Program-made: the position numbers and the translations under genes
Part shown: in pieces, positions 25,855-36,530 of the stretch
How positions within the stretch are numbered: position 1 is the first letter of the stretch
Layout of the letters: the number at the start of each line of letters is the position of its first letter
Assembly: GCF_000420545.1 (NCBI RefSeq)
Contig: NZ_ATVD01000003.1
Location: 124,001 to 188,000 of the forward strand
DNA length: 64,000 nucleotides
Origin: Arenimonas oryziterrae DSM 21050 = YC6267
GTDB taxonomy: Bacteria > Pseudomonadota > Gammaproteobacteria > Xanthomonadales > Xanthomonadaceae
Direction of reading: 5' to 3'
Notes under the pieces: generated by a model
What the model was told of the DNA's origin: nothing
The model's database searches: none
Seen by the model: the letters and a program-made list of their open reading frames with translations, nothing else

Positions 25855-28452
25855 TCAGTGCAACCAGGTTTCCTCGAACTGCGCCTGCGGTACCGGCCGG
25901 CCGAAGAAGTAGCCCTGCATCTCGTCGCAGCGCAGCAGACGCAGCAGCTTGGCCTGCTCTTCCTCTTCCACGCCCTCGGCCACGACCTTCAGTCCCAGCG
26001 AATGCGCCAGGCCGATGATATTGGTGACCAGGGACAGGGTGTCGGGACTGAGCGCGAGCAGGGCGACGAAACTCTGGTCGATCTTCAGCGCGTCCGCGGG
26101 CAGGCGCGAGAGGTAGTTGAGCGACGAGTAGCCGGTGCCGAAATCGTCGATCGCCACGCGGCAGCCCAGGTCGCGCAACGCCTGCAGCACCATGATGCTG
26201 TGCGCGATGTCGTCCATGAGCATGCTTTCGGTGATCTCGATGTCCAGGTCGTGGTCGCCACCGAACGGCGCGAGCAGCTGCTCGCACTCGGTGATGAAAT
26301 TGAGCTGGCGCAGTTCGCGGGGCGAAACGTTGACGGCCAGGCGCAGGCCGAAACTGCCCAGTTCGCGCCAGCGCTGGCAGACCTTCAGCGCGTGCCGGCG
26401 GACCCAGGCGCCGGCTTCGACGATCAACCCGGTTTCCTCGAGCACGGGAATGAACTCGGCGGGCGAGACCATGCCGCGCTGCGGATGTCGCCAGCGCAGC
26501 AGCGCCTCGGCGCCGGTGAGGCGATGGGTCGCGGCATGGAATTTCGGCTGCAGATACAGTTCGAAGCCGTCGTTTTCCAGGGCATGGCGCAGGTCGCGCT
26601 CGAGTTCGACGCGCCGCGTGGCGCGACTGCGCACCTCCTCGGTGAAACCGAGCACCGCGCGATCGCGCGTCTGCGCTTCGGCCAGCACCGCGACCAGGGT
26701 GCGTTCGATGCCGTCGGCGGTGTCCTCGTGCAAGGGCGCGAGCAGCACGCTGCCGTGCAGGCGCGCGCGCACCTGTTCGCCTTCGACGAGGAAGGGCTGT
26801 TCCCCGCAGGCCACGAGGATCGTATCGACCTTGCCCATCGCCGCTTCCAGATCGCCGGCATGGTCGAACGCGAAGATGAAGGCGTCGTCGCTCGGATGCG
26901 CGAGCAAGGCGCCATGTGGCATCAGTGACTTGAGCCGCGCGGCGATTTCGCGCAGCAACTGGTCGCCGAACGGACGGCCACGCGACTGGTTGAAATAGCG
27001 AAAGCGGTCGACGTCGGCCATCGCGATCGCCTGCGGCGCGCGCTCGATGCGCGGCACGATCAGGTCGCGATAGGCCACGCGGCTGGGCAGGCCGGTGGTG
27101 GGGTTGTGGTAGGCCAGGTATTCCAGATGCTCGCTCTTGGCGATGAACTTGCGGGCGTAGTCGATTTCCGCGGTCAGCCGCTCCAGCAGCGAGATTTCCT
27201 CGGCATCGAATTCCTGCGGCTTGTCGGAGAACAGGCCGAGCACGCCCCAAGGCGGCGTGCCGATCGGCAGGGCGATCTGCGAGGCGACCCCGACCTGCGC
27301 CATCTCCTGGCGGATCGGCTCGGCGATCGACAGCGCACCGTAGTCGGCGATGGCGATGTTGCGGGCTTCGTTGAAGGCGCGCTGCGCGGGTCGCGCGTCC
27401 TGCGCCGGGCCGCCTAGAGGAAGATCGCCGAGTGCTTCGATCATGCGCACCACGCGTTCGTCGCCGCAGTGGCTGCTCAAAGCCAGACAGCCGCCGGGCG
27501 TGCGCTCGCCGATGCAGGCCGCCATGAAGTGGCCCTGCTCGACGGTGAGCTGGCAGGTCATGTCGAGCAATTCCTGGGTGTCGTTCGCGCGCAACACGGC
27601 ATTGCCCAGGGCGCTGAGCACAGCATGGATGCGCGCCAGCTGGCGGATCTTCTGCTCCTGCTGCACGCGCAGGGTGACGTCGCGGTCGATGCCGCGGTAC
27701 ACGCTGACCTCGCCCTCGTCGTCGAACAGCGGCTGCGCCGTGCTCTCGAGCAAACGCACGCTGCCGTCGCGGTGCCGCCAGCGCAGGATCCAGTCCTTCC
27801 AGCCGCGTTTGTCCGCGACCAGGCCGGGCAGGGCCGCTTCGACGCGGGCGCGATCCTCGGCGAGCATGAAATCCAGCGCCGAATGTTCGTACAGGGCCTC
27901 GACCGGGTAGCCCAGGATGTCGGCGACGCTACGGTTGGAATAGGTCAGCCGCTTGCCCAAGTCCATTTCCCAGATCCAGTCGCTGGTGTTTTCGACGATC
28001 GCGCGGAAGCGCTCCTCGCTGATGCTGAGCGCGCGCTGGATGCGCAGACGGTCGCGGCGTTCGGTCGCGGTACGCAGCGCGCGCTCGATCGCCGGACGCA
28101 GGCGGCGCAGATTGTCCTTGAGCACGTAATCGGCGGCGCCGCGTTGCAGGGCGTCGATCGCCAGCTCTTCGCCGATCGTGCCCGAGACGAAGATGAAAGG
28201 CGTCTCCGGCGTGAGCTCGTGCACCACACGCAAGGCTTCCTGGCCGCTGAAGCCGGGCATGGAGAAATCGCAGAGCACCAGGTCGGGCAGGAAACGCGCG
28301 AGGGCTTCGCGCAGTGCCGGTTCGCTGGCCACGCATTCGGTCAGCACCGGCCGGTCCAGATCGCGCAGGGCGCGCAGGTTCAAGGCCAGATCGTCGGCGG
28401 AATCCTCCACCAGCAGGATTCTCAGGGCGGGCATCATGCTGTCCATGGCCAT
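25855..28452 (-). CDS. REC-PAS-GAF-GGDEF-EAL response regulator, probable c-di-GMP phosphodiesterase
   Basis: 865 residues from ATG at 28450-28452. REC domain (1-130) with ED at 16-17 and phospho-acceptor D62 (CDFSMPGFSG). PAS/PAC domain about 145-265 (RFRAIVENTSDWIWEMD). GAF domain about 280-435. The GGDEF domain about 455-610 has its signature degraded to PSDDAF. The EAL domain about 615-860 keeps GAEALLRW, the NVS asparagine, [15 protein letters not shown] and AEGVE. It should therefore hydrolyse rather than make c-di-GMP. It starts 2 nt after the upstream receiver gene in a kinase-receiver-effector operon. Confidence 0.93.
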   Translation of the reverse strand: MAMDSMMPALRILLVEDSADDLALNLRALRDLDRPVLTECVASEPALREALARFLPDLVLCDFSMPGFSGQEALRVVHELTPETPFIFVSGTIGEELAIDALQRGAADYVLKDNLRRLRPAIERALRTATERRDRLRIQRALSISEERFRAIVENTSDWIWEMDLGKRLTYSNRSVADILGYPVEALYEHSALDFMLAEDRARVEAALPGLVADKRGWKDWILRWRHRDGSVRLLESTAQPLFDDEGEVSVYRGIDRDVTLRVQQEQKIRQLARIHAVLSALGNAVLRANDTQELLDMTCQLTVEQGHFMAACIGERTPGGCLALSSHCGDERVVRMIEALGDLPLGGPAQDARPAQRAFNEARNIAIADYGALSIAEPIRQEMAQVGVASQIALPIGTPPWGVLGLFSDKPQEFDAEEISLLERLTAEIDYARKFIAKSEHLEYLAYHNPTTGLPSRVAYRDLIVPRIERAPQAIAMADVDRFRYFNQSRGRPFGDQLLREIAARLKSLMPHGALLAHPSDDAFIFAFDHAGDLEAAMGKVDTILVACGEQPFLVEGEQVRARLHGSVLLAPLHEDTADGIERTLVAVLAEAQTRDRAVLGFTEEVRSRATRRVELERDLRHALENDGFELYLQPKFHAATHRLTGAEALLRWRHPQRGMVSPAEFIPVLEETGLIVEAGAWVRRHALKVCQRWRELGSFGLRLAVNVSPRELRQLNFITECEQLLAPFGGDHDLDIEITESMLMDDIAHSIMVLQALRDLGCRVAIDDFGTGYSSLNYLSRLPADALKIDQSFVALLALSPDTLSLVTNIIGLAHSLGLKVVAEGVEEEEQAKLLRLLRCDEMQGYFFGRPVPQAQFEETWLH

Positions 28453-28454
28453 GA

Positions 28455-28898
28455 CTACAGACTCGGCGCCTGGTTCGCGAGCACCCAGTACATGCCGACC
28501 TGGGCAACGGTTTCGGCGAACTGGTCGAAGTCCACCGGCTTGACGATGTAACTGTTCACGCCCAGCGCGTAGCTTTCGATGAGATCGCCCTCTTCGCGCG
28601 ACGAGGTCATCATGACCACGGGCAGGTTGCGTGTGTGTGCGTCTTCCTTGAGGTGCCGCAGCACCTGCAGGCCGTCCATGCGCGGCATTTTCAGATCGAG
28701 CAGCACGAGCTTGGGATAGCCGTTCTTGCGTCCGGCATACAGCCCGCGACAGAAAAGGTAGTCGAGCGCCTCGACGCCATCCTTTACCCAGGCGATGTCG
28801 TTGGCGATGCCACGCCGCTTGAGCGTGCGCTGGGTCATTTCGGCATCGGCCACGGAATCCTCCACGAGCAGGATCTCCACATGCTGGTAATCATTCAT
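28455..28898 (-). CDS. Stand-alone response regulator (Rcp1-like)
   Basis: 147 residues from ATG at 28896-28898. A single CheY-like domain with ED near residue 14, phospho-acceptor D68 in VLLDLKMPRMDG and K120 in IVKPVD. The insert YLFCRGLYAGRKNGYP between helix 2 and strand 3 is typical of the Rcp1 family that pairs with phytochrome-like or PAS kinases. It overlaps the histidine kinase gene by 4 nt and is followed within 2 nt by the REC-EAL gene. It may shuttle phosphate from the kinase or compete with the effector's own receiver. Confidence 0.93.
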   Translation of the reverse strand: MNDYQHVEILLVEDSVADAEMTQRTLKRRGIANDIAWVKDGVEALDYLFCRGLYAGRKNGYPKLVLLDLKMPRMDGLQVLRHLKEDAHTRNLPVVMMTSSREEGDLIESYALGVNSYIVKPVDFDQFAETVAQVGMYWVLANQAPSL

Positions 28899-31039
28899 GT
28901 CGTTGCCTCGCTGACGGGGAGTTCGAAACTGAAGGTGGCGCCGACGCCCGGTTCGGCCTGCGCATCGACGCGGCCGCCATGGCGGTTGACGATGCGTTGC
29001 ACGATCGCCAGGCCGACGCCGGTGCCCTCGAATTCGTCCTGCGCATGCAGGCGTTGGAACACGCCGAACAATTTCTCGGCATAGCGCATGTCGAAGCCCA
29101 CGCCGTTGTCGCTGACGGTATAGCGCACGCGCTCGCCGGCGCGCTCGCCCGCGATCTCGATGCGGGCGTCGGCCGCACGCGGCGCGCTGTACTTGACGGC
29201 GTTCGACACCAGGTTGATCCAGACCTGCTTGATCAGGGTCGGATCGCCGTCGGCCATCGGCAGATCGGCGATCGCGACGTTGGCTTCGCCGGTGACGATG
29301 TCGCGCATCGCCGAATCAAGCAGCTCACGCATGTCGATACGCTGTTGGTGCAAGGGCTTGCGACCAAGCCGGGCCAGGTTGAGCAGGTCGTCGATCAGGG
29401 CGCCCATGCGCCGCGAACTGTCGCTGATCGATTGCAGGTAGCGCCGGCTGTCGACGTCGAGCACGGGCGCGGCGTCCTCGATCAGGATGCGGGCGTAGCC
29501 GTCGATATGCCGCAAGGGCGCGCGCAGGTCGTGCGACACCGAATAGGAAAACGCCTCCAGTTCCTTGTTCGCCGCTTCCAGTGCTTCCGAACGCGACGAC
29601 AGGTCGCGATTGAGCGCGGCGACGCGCTGCTCGACATCCTTGCGCTCGGTGATGTCGCGTGCCGTCGCATAGATCACGCCGTCGGACGGCGAGGCGCTGG
29701 CGTTCCACAGCAGCCAGATCCAGCGGCCGTCGGCGGTGCGGTAGCGGTTCTCGAACAGGATCGTTTCCCGGCCTTCGGCCAGCGCGAGGGTTTCCCGGAT
29801 CGTCGCGTCGAGGTCGTCGGGGTGCACGAAATCCAGGAACGGGCGGCCCAGCATCGCCTCGAGCGAATAGCCCAACGTGTTCTGCCAGGCCGGGTTGAGC
29901 CGCAGCAGGCGGCCATCGAGCGAGGAGACGCAGATCAGATCGCGCGAGAGGCGGAAGAAGTTCTGCAGATCGCTCTCGGCGTTCTTGCGCTCGGTGATGT
30001 CGCAGACGGTGCCGAGCATGTGCGCGGCGCCGTCGCCGTGGCGGTCGAACACCCGGCCACAGGCCCAGATCCAGTGCTGGCTGCCATCGGCCCAGTGGAT
30101 GCGGCATTCGAAGTTCCAGTCGCCGCCGGTCGCGACGGCCTGCTGGAACGAGGCTTCGACCGCCGCTCGATCGTCGGGATGCACATGCTCGAGGAACAAT
30201 TCCTTGCTCCAACTCGCGAGCGGCGTGTCGTAACCGAAAATCTGGTCGTGCCGCGGCGAACGCCGTGCCGCGCCGGTGTCCAGGTCCAGGTCCCAGTCGC
30301 CGATGCCCGCGACGTCGTAGGCGAACTGCAGCTGCGCGCTGGACTGCGCGAGCCGGGCACTGACGCGTTCGGTCGCATTGAGCTGCCGCCACAACACCGC
30401 CAGTCCGCACAACAGCAGCAGCAGGCCGGCCGCGGGACCGTAGAACAGCGCCCAGCGCAGGCGTTGCGCGCCGTCGCTGGCTGCGCGCGAGCGTTGTGCG
30501 AGCAGTTGCTCTTCTTCGCCGCGCAGGGTGGCGAGCACCTCGCGCAAGGGACCGAGACTGCCCTGGCCACGGGCGGCGAAGTTCTGTCGCGCCGCCGCCA
30601 GGCCGTCGCGCGCGACCAAGGCCGAGGTCGCGCGCATGCGGTCATGCCGTTCGGCCAGCAGGCGCCGGGCCAGGAGCACGCGCTGCTGTTGCCGCGGGTT
30701 GTCGCGGGTTAGGGCCTGCAGCGCCGCGATCTGTTCGCCGGCGCGCGCATGCAGGGCCTCGCGTGATTGTTCAAAGGCGCGGTCGCCTTCGATCAGGAAG
30801 GCGCGGTGGTCGGCCTCCATCTGCAGCACGTCGGTATCGAACTCCAACCCGTGCTGCAGGACGACCAGGGTATGTTCGACCATCGCCTGTTCGGCGGCCG
30901 CGGCCCGGCTCTGGCGCAGGGACTGCCAGCCGGCGGCGAGCAGGAGCGCGAAGGCCAGCGCGAAGGCGAACAGCAGGGCCACGCGCGAGCCGCGTAGCCG
31001 CGAAAAAGATCCAAGCGCTGCCGGTCCGCCGTGTGGCAC
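28895..31039 (-). CDS. Membrane sensor histidine kinase (CHASE3-like, PAS-PAS)
   Basis: 714 residues from GTG at 31037-31039, supported by AAGGTG 7 nt upstream. TM1 is about 20-38 (VALLFAFALAFALLLAAGW), a helical CHASE3-like periplasmic domain follows, and TM2 is about 195-215 (FYGPAAGLLLLLCGLAVLW). Two PAS/PAC domains, about 235-350 and 355-475, each end in DITERK. The HisKA phospho-site is SYSVSHDLRAPLRHIDGY, and HATPase motifs are NLVSNAVKYS, DNGVGFD and GTGVGLAIVQRI. The kinase type matches Rcp1-linked kinases. The signal is unknown; CHASE3 domains are extracytoplasmic sensors without an assigned ligand. Confidence 0.92.
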   Translation of the reverse strand: MPHGGPAALGSFSRLRGSRVALLFAFALAFALLLAAGWQSLRQSRAAAAEQAMVEHTLVVLQHGLEFDTDVLQMEADHRAFLIEGDRAFEQSREALHARAGEQIAALQALTRDNPRQQQRVLLARRLLAERHDRMRATSALVARDGLAAARQNFAARGQGSLGPLREVLATLRGEEEQLLAQRSRAASDGAQRLRWALFYGPAAGLLLLLCGLAVLWRQLNATERVSARLAQSSAQLQFAYDVAGIGDWDLDLDTGAARRSPRHDQIFGYDTPLASWSKELFLEHVHPDDRAAVEASFQQAVATGGDWNFECRIHWADGSQHWIWACGRVFDRHGDGAAHMLGTVCDITERKNAESDLQNFFRLSRDLICVSSLDGRLLRLNPAWQNTLGYSLEAMLGRPFLDFVHPDDLDATIRETLALAEGRETILFENRYRTADGRWIWLLWNASASPSDGVIYATARDITERKDVEQRVAALNRDLSSRSEALEAANKELEAFSYSVSHDLRAPLRHIDGYARILIEDAAPVLDVDSRRYLQSISDSSRRMGALIDDLLNLARLGRKPLHQQRIDMRELLDSAMRDIVTGEANVAIADLPMADGDPTLIKQVWINLVSNAVKYSAPRAADARIEIAGERAGERVRYTVSDNGVGFDMRYAEKLFGVFQRLHAQDEFEGTGVGLAIVQRIVNRHGGRVDAQAEPGVGATFSFELPVSEATT

Positions 31040-31207
31040 GTCGATTCACCTTTCAGCTCCGGCACGCAACCGTGCCGGACGATGAGCGGTCCACGCCAGC
31101 ATGTGGCGTGATATCCGTCGACCCCGCGTCGGACCACGCGGGCAATTTCCTGAAACTTTACGCCAAAGACCCGCCGTGAAGGCCAGTCGGTTCGATCATA
31201 ACCCCAA

Positions 31208-31231
31208 GGCCGCGTGTGAAGACACGCGGCC
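31208..31231 (-). terminator. Hairpin after the DPP-IV-like gene
   Basis: GGCCGCGTGT (31208-31217) pairs perfectly over 10 bp with ACACGCGGCC (31222-31231) around GAAG, 16 nt beyond the end of the minus-strand peptidase gene. The minus-strand continuation is TTGGGGTTATG, only a weak T-tract, so termination may be partial. Confidence 0.5.
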
Positions 31232-31246
31232 CTGCGAGCCGGTGCC

Positions 31247-33571
<2,325 letters not shown>

Positions 33572-34336
33572 TCAGGCCAGGTATCCGCCGTCCACGACCA
33601 GGGTCGTACCGGTGACATAGCTCGCCGCCGGGCTGGCCAGGAAGAGCACGGCCGGGGCGATCTCGTCGGGCTGCGCGGCGCGGCCGAGCGGAATCATCTG
33701 CGTCATCATCGCCATGAGCTTGGGATTGCCGGTGACGGCCGAGGCGAACTTCGTTTCAGTCAGTCCCGGCAGGACGGCGTTGACGCGGATGCCGGCGGAC
33801 GCGAGCTCCTTGGCGAAGGCTTCGGTCATGTTGACGATGCCGGCCTTGGTCACCGAATAAATGCCCTGGCCCGGCGCCGGCCGCTTGGCGTTGACCGAAG
33901 CGATGTTGACGATCGCGCCGCCGCCCTTGGCCTTCATGCGGCGCGCGGCCTGCACGGTGCTCCAGAAATAGCCGCGCAGGTTCACTTCCACGGTTTTTTC
34001 GTAGCTCGACAGGTCCATGTCGATCAGCGGACCGAAGTACGGATTGGCCGCGGCGTTGTTGACCAGGATGTCGGGCGCCTGGCCGGCGGTGTCGAGCGCG
34101 GCGAACACCGCCTCGATCGCGGCGGGGTCACCGACATGCATCGCCTGCGCCTCGGCGGAACCGCCGGCGGCGCGAATCTTTTCGGCGACCGCTTCGCAAC
34201 CGTCGAGCTTGCGGCTCGTGCACACCACGTGGGCGCCGTGCGCGGCCAACAGCAACGCGATGCTCTCGCCGATGCCGCGTGAGGCGCCGCTGACCAGCGC
34301 GGTTTTTCCCGAAAGCCCAAATGCGTGATCGGTCAC
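33572..34336 (-). CDS. SDR family oxidoreductase (classical)
   Basis: 254 residues from GTG at 34334-34336, with GGAG 8 nt ahead. Cofactor motif SGASRGIGES, NNAAANPYFG, active site NIASVNAKRP with serine and IYSVTKAGI with Tyr-x-x-x-Lys, and C-terminal TLVVDGGYLA. It resembles 3-oxoacyl-ACP reductase-like or alcohol dehydrogenase-like SDRs, but the substrate cannot be assigned. It diverges from the next SDR gene across 80 nt. Unlike the SDR at 23185-23958 it has an intact catalytic set. Confidence 0.88.
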   Translation of the reverse strand: MTDHAFGLSGKTALVSGASRGIGESIALLLAAHGAHVVCTSRKLDGCEAVAEKIRAAGGSAEAQAMHVGDPAAIEAVFAALDTAGQAPDILVNNAAANPYFGPLIDMDLSSYEKTVEVNLRGYFWSTVQAARRMKAKGGGAIVNIASVNAKRPAPGQGIYSVTKAGIVNMTEAFAKELASAGIRVNAVLPGLTETKFASAVTGNPKLMAMMTQMIPLGRAAQPDEIAPAVLFLASPAASYVTGTTLVVDGGYLA

Positions 34337-34416
34337 ACAATTTCTCCGAAAAAGCGGGATAGACTCGACAGATTGCCTAGGCCGACGAGCCTAGCACAGC
34401 AGGCTGGGAGGCCAAG

Positions 34417-35217
34417 ATGCGCAAGAGCCGTCGCGTACTGATCACCGGCGCGGGCAGCGGTTTGGGCCAGGCGCTCGCGCTGCGCTATGCGCGCGCCGGC
34501 GATCGCGTCGCCTGCGTGGATCTTTCCCTCGAACGTTCCGAGGCTACCCGCGCCAGCCTCGCCGGCAGCGGACATCTGGCCCTGGTCGCGAACGTCGGCA
34601 GCGACGAGGCGATGGAGCAGCTGCACGAAACCATCGCACGCGAGTGGGGCGGCCTCGACGTGCTGATCAACAACGCCGGCATCGCCTCGGGCGGTCCGAT
34701 GGTCGAAACGACGATGTCCGAGTGGCGGCAGGTGCTCGACATCGACCTGCTCAGCGTCGTGCGCGGCTGCCGATTGTTCGTGCCGGGCATGATCGCCGCC
34801 GGGTCCGGCCAGGTCATCAGCACCGCGAGCTTTGCCGGTCTCGCCGGCGCGCCCGGCATGATGACCTACGGCGTCGCCAAGGCCGCCGTGGTCGCGCTGT
34901 CGGAACAATTGCGCGCCGAAATGCATGGCCAGGGCGTGCGCGTGAGCGTGATCTGTCCGAGTTTCTTCCGCACCAACCTGTGCGATACCGCGATCGGCAG
35001 CGAGAAGGTCAAGACGCTCGCGGTGAAGATGATGGACACCGCACCCGACACGCTCGACGGCGTCGCCGACAAGGTGTTCGCGGCGGCCGAGCGCGGCGAC
35101 TTCATGATCATTCCGACGGTGCGCGAACCGATGCGCTGGCGCCTCAAGCGCTGGTTCCCGAATCTGTACTTCAAGCAGCTGCTCAAGATGATCGAGCAGC
35201 GCACCAAGGCGTCGTGA
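34417..35217 (+). CDS. SDR family oxidoreductase
   Basis: 266 residues from ATG 34417, with GGGAGG upstream. Motifs are TGAGSGLGQAL, NNAGIASGG, STASFAGLAG and the catalytic TYGVAKAAV. The C-terminal extension (REPMRWRLKRWFPNLYFKQLL) is basic and hydrophobic and may contact membrane or lipid substrate, as in SDRs that act on long acyl chains. A saccharopine dehydrogenase-like gene starts 7 nt after the stop, so the pair is an operon, perhaps in lipid modification. An inverted repeat CTAGGC/GCCTAG at 34377-34394 lies in the divergent promoter region. Confidence 0.87.
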   Translation: MRKSRRVLITGAGSGLGQALALRYARAGDRVACVDLSLERSEATRASLAGSGHLALVANVGSDEAMEQLHETIAREWGGLDVLINNAGIASGGPMVETTMSEWRQVLDIDLLSVVRGCRLFVPGMIAAGSGQVISTASFAGLAGAPGMMTYGVAKAAVVALSEQLRAEMHGQGVRVSVICPSFFRTNLCDTAIGSEKVKTLAVKMMDTAPDTLDGVADKVFAAAERGDFMIIPTVREPMRWRLKRWFPNLYFKQLLKMIEQRTKAS

Positions 35218-35224
35218 GGCCGAC

Positions 35225-36268
35225 ATGGACTGGCTGATCTACGGCGCCAACGGGTACACCGGCCAGATGCTGGCCACCGAAGCGGTGCGCCGCGGCCTGC
35301 GGCCTGTGCTGGCCGGGCGCAGCGTCGCCGCGCTCGAACCGCTGGCGAAAAAACTCAAGCTGCCCGTGCGCGCGTTCGCGCTCGACAATGCCGCGGCGAT
35401 CCACGCCGGTCTCAATGGCATCGGCCTGGTCATGCATTGCGCCGGACCGTTCTCCGCGACCAGCGCGCCGATGCTGGAAGCCTGCCTGGATCTGAAGGCG
35501 CACTACCTCGACATCACCGGCGAGATCGATGTGTTCGCGCATTGTCATGCGCAACATCTGCGCGCGGTGAAAAGCGGCATCGTCGTCTTGCCCGGCAGCG
35601 GCTTCGACGTGGTGCCGACCGATTGCCTGGCCGCGCAGCTCAAGCGGCAACTGCCCGATGCCGAATCGCTGGTGCTCGGTTTCGAGGCCGGCGGCGGCCC
35701 GAGTCCGGGCACGGCCAAGACCGGCGTCGAAGGCCTGGGCAAGGGCGGTCGCGCGCGCATCGACGGCGAGGTCAAGCGCGTGCCGCTGGCGTGGAAGACG
35801 CGCACGTTCGACAAAGACGGCGAAGCGCGCTTCGCGATGACGATTCCCTGGGGCGATGTCTACACCGCCTATGTCTCGACCGGCATTCCCAATATCGAGG
35901 TCTACATGGGCGTGCCGCCGGCGACCGCGCAGAACCTGCGCCGCATCCGCTGGCTGGGGCCCTTGCTGGGCATTTCGCCGGTGCAGGCCTGGCTCAAGAG
36001 CAAGGTCGCCAAACGCGTGCGCGGCCCCTCGGCCGAGCAACGCGCCAGCAGCCAGACCTGGGTCTGGGGCGAGGCCCGCAATGCCGCCGGCAAGCAGATC
36101 CAGGGCCGGCTGTGCACGCCCAACGGCTATGAACTGACGGTCACTGCGTCACTGGGCATCGTGCAGCGCCTGCTGACCGGCCCGCGGCCCGCCGGCGGTT
36201 ATTACACGCCCTCGCTGCTGATGGGCGCGGACTATGTGCTGTCCTTGCCCGGCGTGACGCACGACTGA
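35225..36268 (+). CDS. Saccharopine dehydrogenase-like NADP-binding protein (trans-acting enoyl reductase type)
   Basis: 347 residues from ATG 35225. The N-terminal Rossmann motif is LIYGANGYTGQMLATEAVRRG, followed by MHCAGPFSATSAPML, HYLDITGEIDVFAHC and VLPGSGFDVVPTDCLA. These are typical of the saccharopine dehydrogenase/trans-acting enoyl reductase superfamily, whose mycobacterial members reduce lipid intermediates. True lysine-pathway saccharopine dehydrogenases are longer and differ. It follows an SDR by 7 nt, which supports a two-step reduction of one substrate. A hairpin with a short T-run follows at 36289. Confidence 0.82.
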   Translation: MDWLIYGANGYTGQMLATEAVRRGLRPVLAGRSVAALEPLAKKLKLPVRAFALDNAAAIHAGLNGIGLVMHCAGPFSATSAPMLEACLDLKAHYLDITGEIDVFAHCHAQHLRAVKSGIVVLPGSGFDVVPTDCLAAQLKRQLPDAESLVLGFEAGGGPSPGTAKTGVEGLGKGGRARIDGEVKRVPLAWKTRTFDKDGEARFAMTIPWGDVYTAYVSTGIPNIEVYMGVPPATAQNLRRIRWLGPLLGISPVQAWLKSKVAKRVRGPSAEQRASSQTWVWGEARNAAGKQIQGRLCTPNGYELTVTASLGIVQRLLTGPRPAGGYYTPSLLMGADYVLSLPGVTHD

Positions 36269-36288
36269 GCCCGGCCCCTGGCTTTGCC

Positions 36289-36310
36289 TTCGTGCATTTG
36301 GCACGAATTT
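36289..36310 (+). terminator. Possible terminator after the saccharopine dehydrogenase-like gene
   Basis: TTCGTGC (36289-36295) pairs with GCACGAA (36301-36307) around ATTTG, followed by TTTCG. The stem is short and the T-run is only three long, but it lies 20 nt after the stop. The rest of the 262-nt gap to 36531 shows no gene. Confidence 0.45.
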
Positions 36311-36530
36311 CGCCGACCCATCACAGTTCCGGACAGACGTCGACACAGCGTCGTGCGCCTCGTGTAATTTCGCGACCGCGGCCCCCGTCGCCCTCGGTCT
36401 TCACGCCCGCCAGACACCGTCGATCTCTCGAGGCGTATGGTAGAGCGTTCGTGACCTTGGCCTTTCTGCGCCATGGCATTCGTTGGCCTGATGTTGTGCC
36501 CTGGTGTTCCCCCCGGCAAGCGAGGCAGAC

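Noticed and set aside
24517-26928. 803-residue open frame on the plus strand
   Set aside because: It is antisense to both the DUF885 gene and the REC-EAL gene, with His/Arg/Gly-rich composition and no domain.
25855-31039. Identity with the RavA/RavS/RavR c-di-GMP system of Xanthomonas
   Set aside because: The theme is similar, but I could not match the domain order with confidence, so no gene names were given.
36504-36530. GTG 36504 as the start of the PAS-GGDEF-EAL gene
   Set aside because: ATG 36531 has GAGG directly upstream and begins the PAS domain cleanly.
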